Shown here one piece after another: positions 11,364 through 11,520 of a stretch of DNA of 11,520 bases. The notes beneath the pieces were generated by a model, which was given only the letters and a program-made list of their open reading frames with translations, had not been told where the DNA came from and made no database searches. Numbering within the stretch: position 1 is the first letter of the stretch; the number at the start of each line of letters is the position of its first letter. The DNA is from Clostridia bacterium. Lineage in GTDB: Bacteria > Bacillota_A > Clostridia > Christensenellales > Aristaeellaceae. The position numbers were made by a program, and so were the translations under genes. The DNA lies in contig JAFQGN010000155.1 of the NCBI GenBank assembly GCA_017398245.1, positions 1 to 11,520 of the forward strand. The letters run 5' to 3'.

Positions 11364-11520
11364 ATGAATCTGGATACGAACGCCATCGGCGCATTTATCA
11401 AGGAACGCAGGGTGGAAAAGGGCTTTACGCAGGCGGAGCTGGCCGAACGCCTCGGCGTCAGCGCGCAGTCCGTCTCCAACTGGGAGCGCGGCGAGACCAC
11501 GCCCGATATCTCCCTCCTGC
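11364..11520 (+). CDS. XRE-family helix-turn-helix regulator (partial, cut by the window edge)
   Basis: The first 52 codons encode MNLDTNAIGAFIKERRVEKG, then FTQAELAERLGVSAQSVSNW and ERGETTPDISLL. This is a classic HTH_3 (Cro/C1-type) domain: helix 2 TQAELAERLGV, turn, recognition helix SAQSVSNWERG, then the common P-D-ISLL end. GAGGG at 11353-11357 lies 6 nt before the ATG. What follows the DNA-binding domain is outside the window. It is divergent from the unknown-GNAT unit, 170 bp between start codons, and may control that unit and itself; that is inferred only from position. Confidence 0.9.
   Translation, partial: MNLDTNAIGAFIKERRVEKGFTQAELAERLGVSAQSVSNWERGETTPDISLL

Noticed and set aside
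11194..11394. 67-residue N-terminal extension of the 101-aa protein
   Set aside because: It overlaps the extended -10 promoter and the start of the divergent XRE gene; a good ribosome site precedes the ATG at 11193.

Overview
This GC-rich window looks like a chromosomal segment from a member of the Bacillota, most likely class Clostridia. The grounds are strong AGGAGG-type Shine-Dalgarno sites, sigma-A promoters with perfect TATAAT boxes (two of them TGCTATAAT), the adjacent era-recO pair, and protein families typical of gut Clostridia (pyridoxamine kinase, M55 D-aminopeptidase, M29 aminopeptidase, a COG1600-type Fe-S protein). The species cannot be named from sequence alone. No rRNA, tRNA, transposase, phage gene or CRISPR array was seen.

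Left part (1-3181): a minus-strand reading frame enters from the left edge with an N-terminus near 219 and an in-frame TAG at 121-123. Rightward genes follow: pyridoxamine kinase, glycerophosphodiester phosphodiesterase with its own promoter inside the kinase 3' end, two strong hairpins, then a GNAT acetyltransferase overlapping a membrane-anchored YdcF/DUF218 protein.

Middle (3182-5987): a 546-bp gene-free stretch is packed with copies of a two-hairpin repeat. It is followed by era (TTG start), recO and a second, soluble YdcF-like protein, probably one operon ending at a strong terminator near 6140-6180.

Right-middle (6226-10073): a TATAAT promoter drives a cytoplasmic serine hydrolase of the class A beta-lactamase fold, a QueG-like Fe-S protein and a DppA-like D-aminopeptidase (the last two overlap by ATGA). 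An M29 aminopeptidase with its own promoter follows. Together they suggest handling of peptides or D-amino-acid-containing peptides in the cytoplasm, but this is inference from context.

Right end (10074-11520): another copy of the two-hairpin repeat, two terminator hairpins, a leftward two-gene unit (101-aa unknown protein, then a GNAT acetyltransferase), and a divergently transcribed XRE-family regulator cut by the window edge.

The points most worth following up are the intergenic two-hairpin repeat family (variable but always paired stem 1, conserved loop in hairpin 2), one copy of which carries an 86-nt multi-arm insert; the DppA homologue with Leu in place of the metal-ligand His60; the beta-lactamase-fold protein lacking both a signal peptide and Glu166; and the amber codon in the left-edge reading frame, aligned with a Gln codon in an internal repeat.
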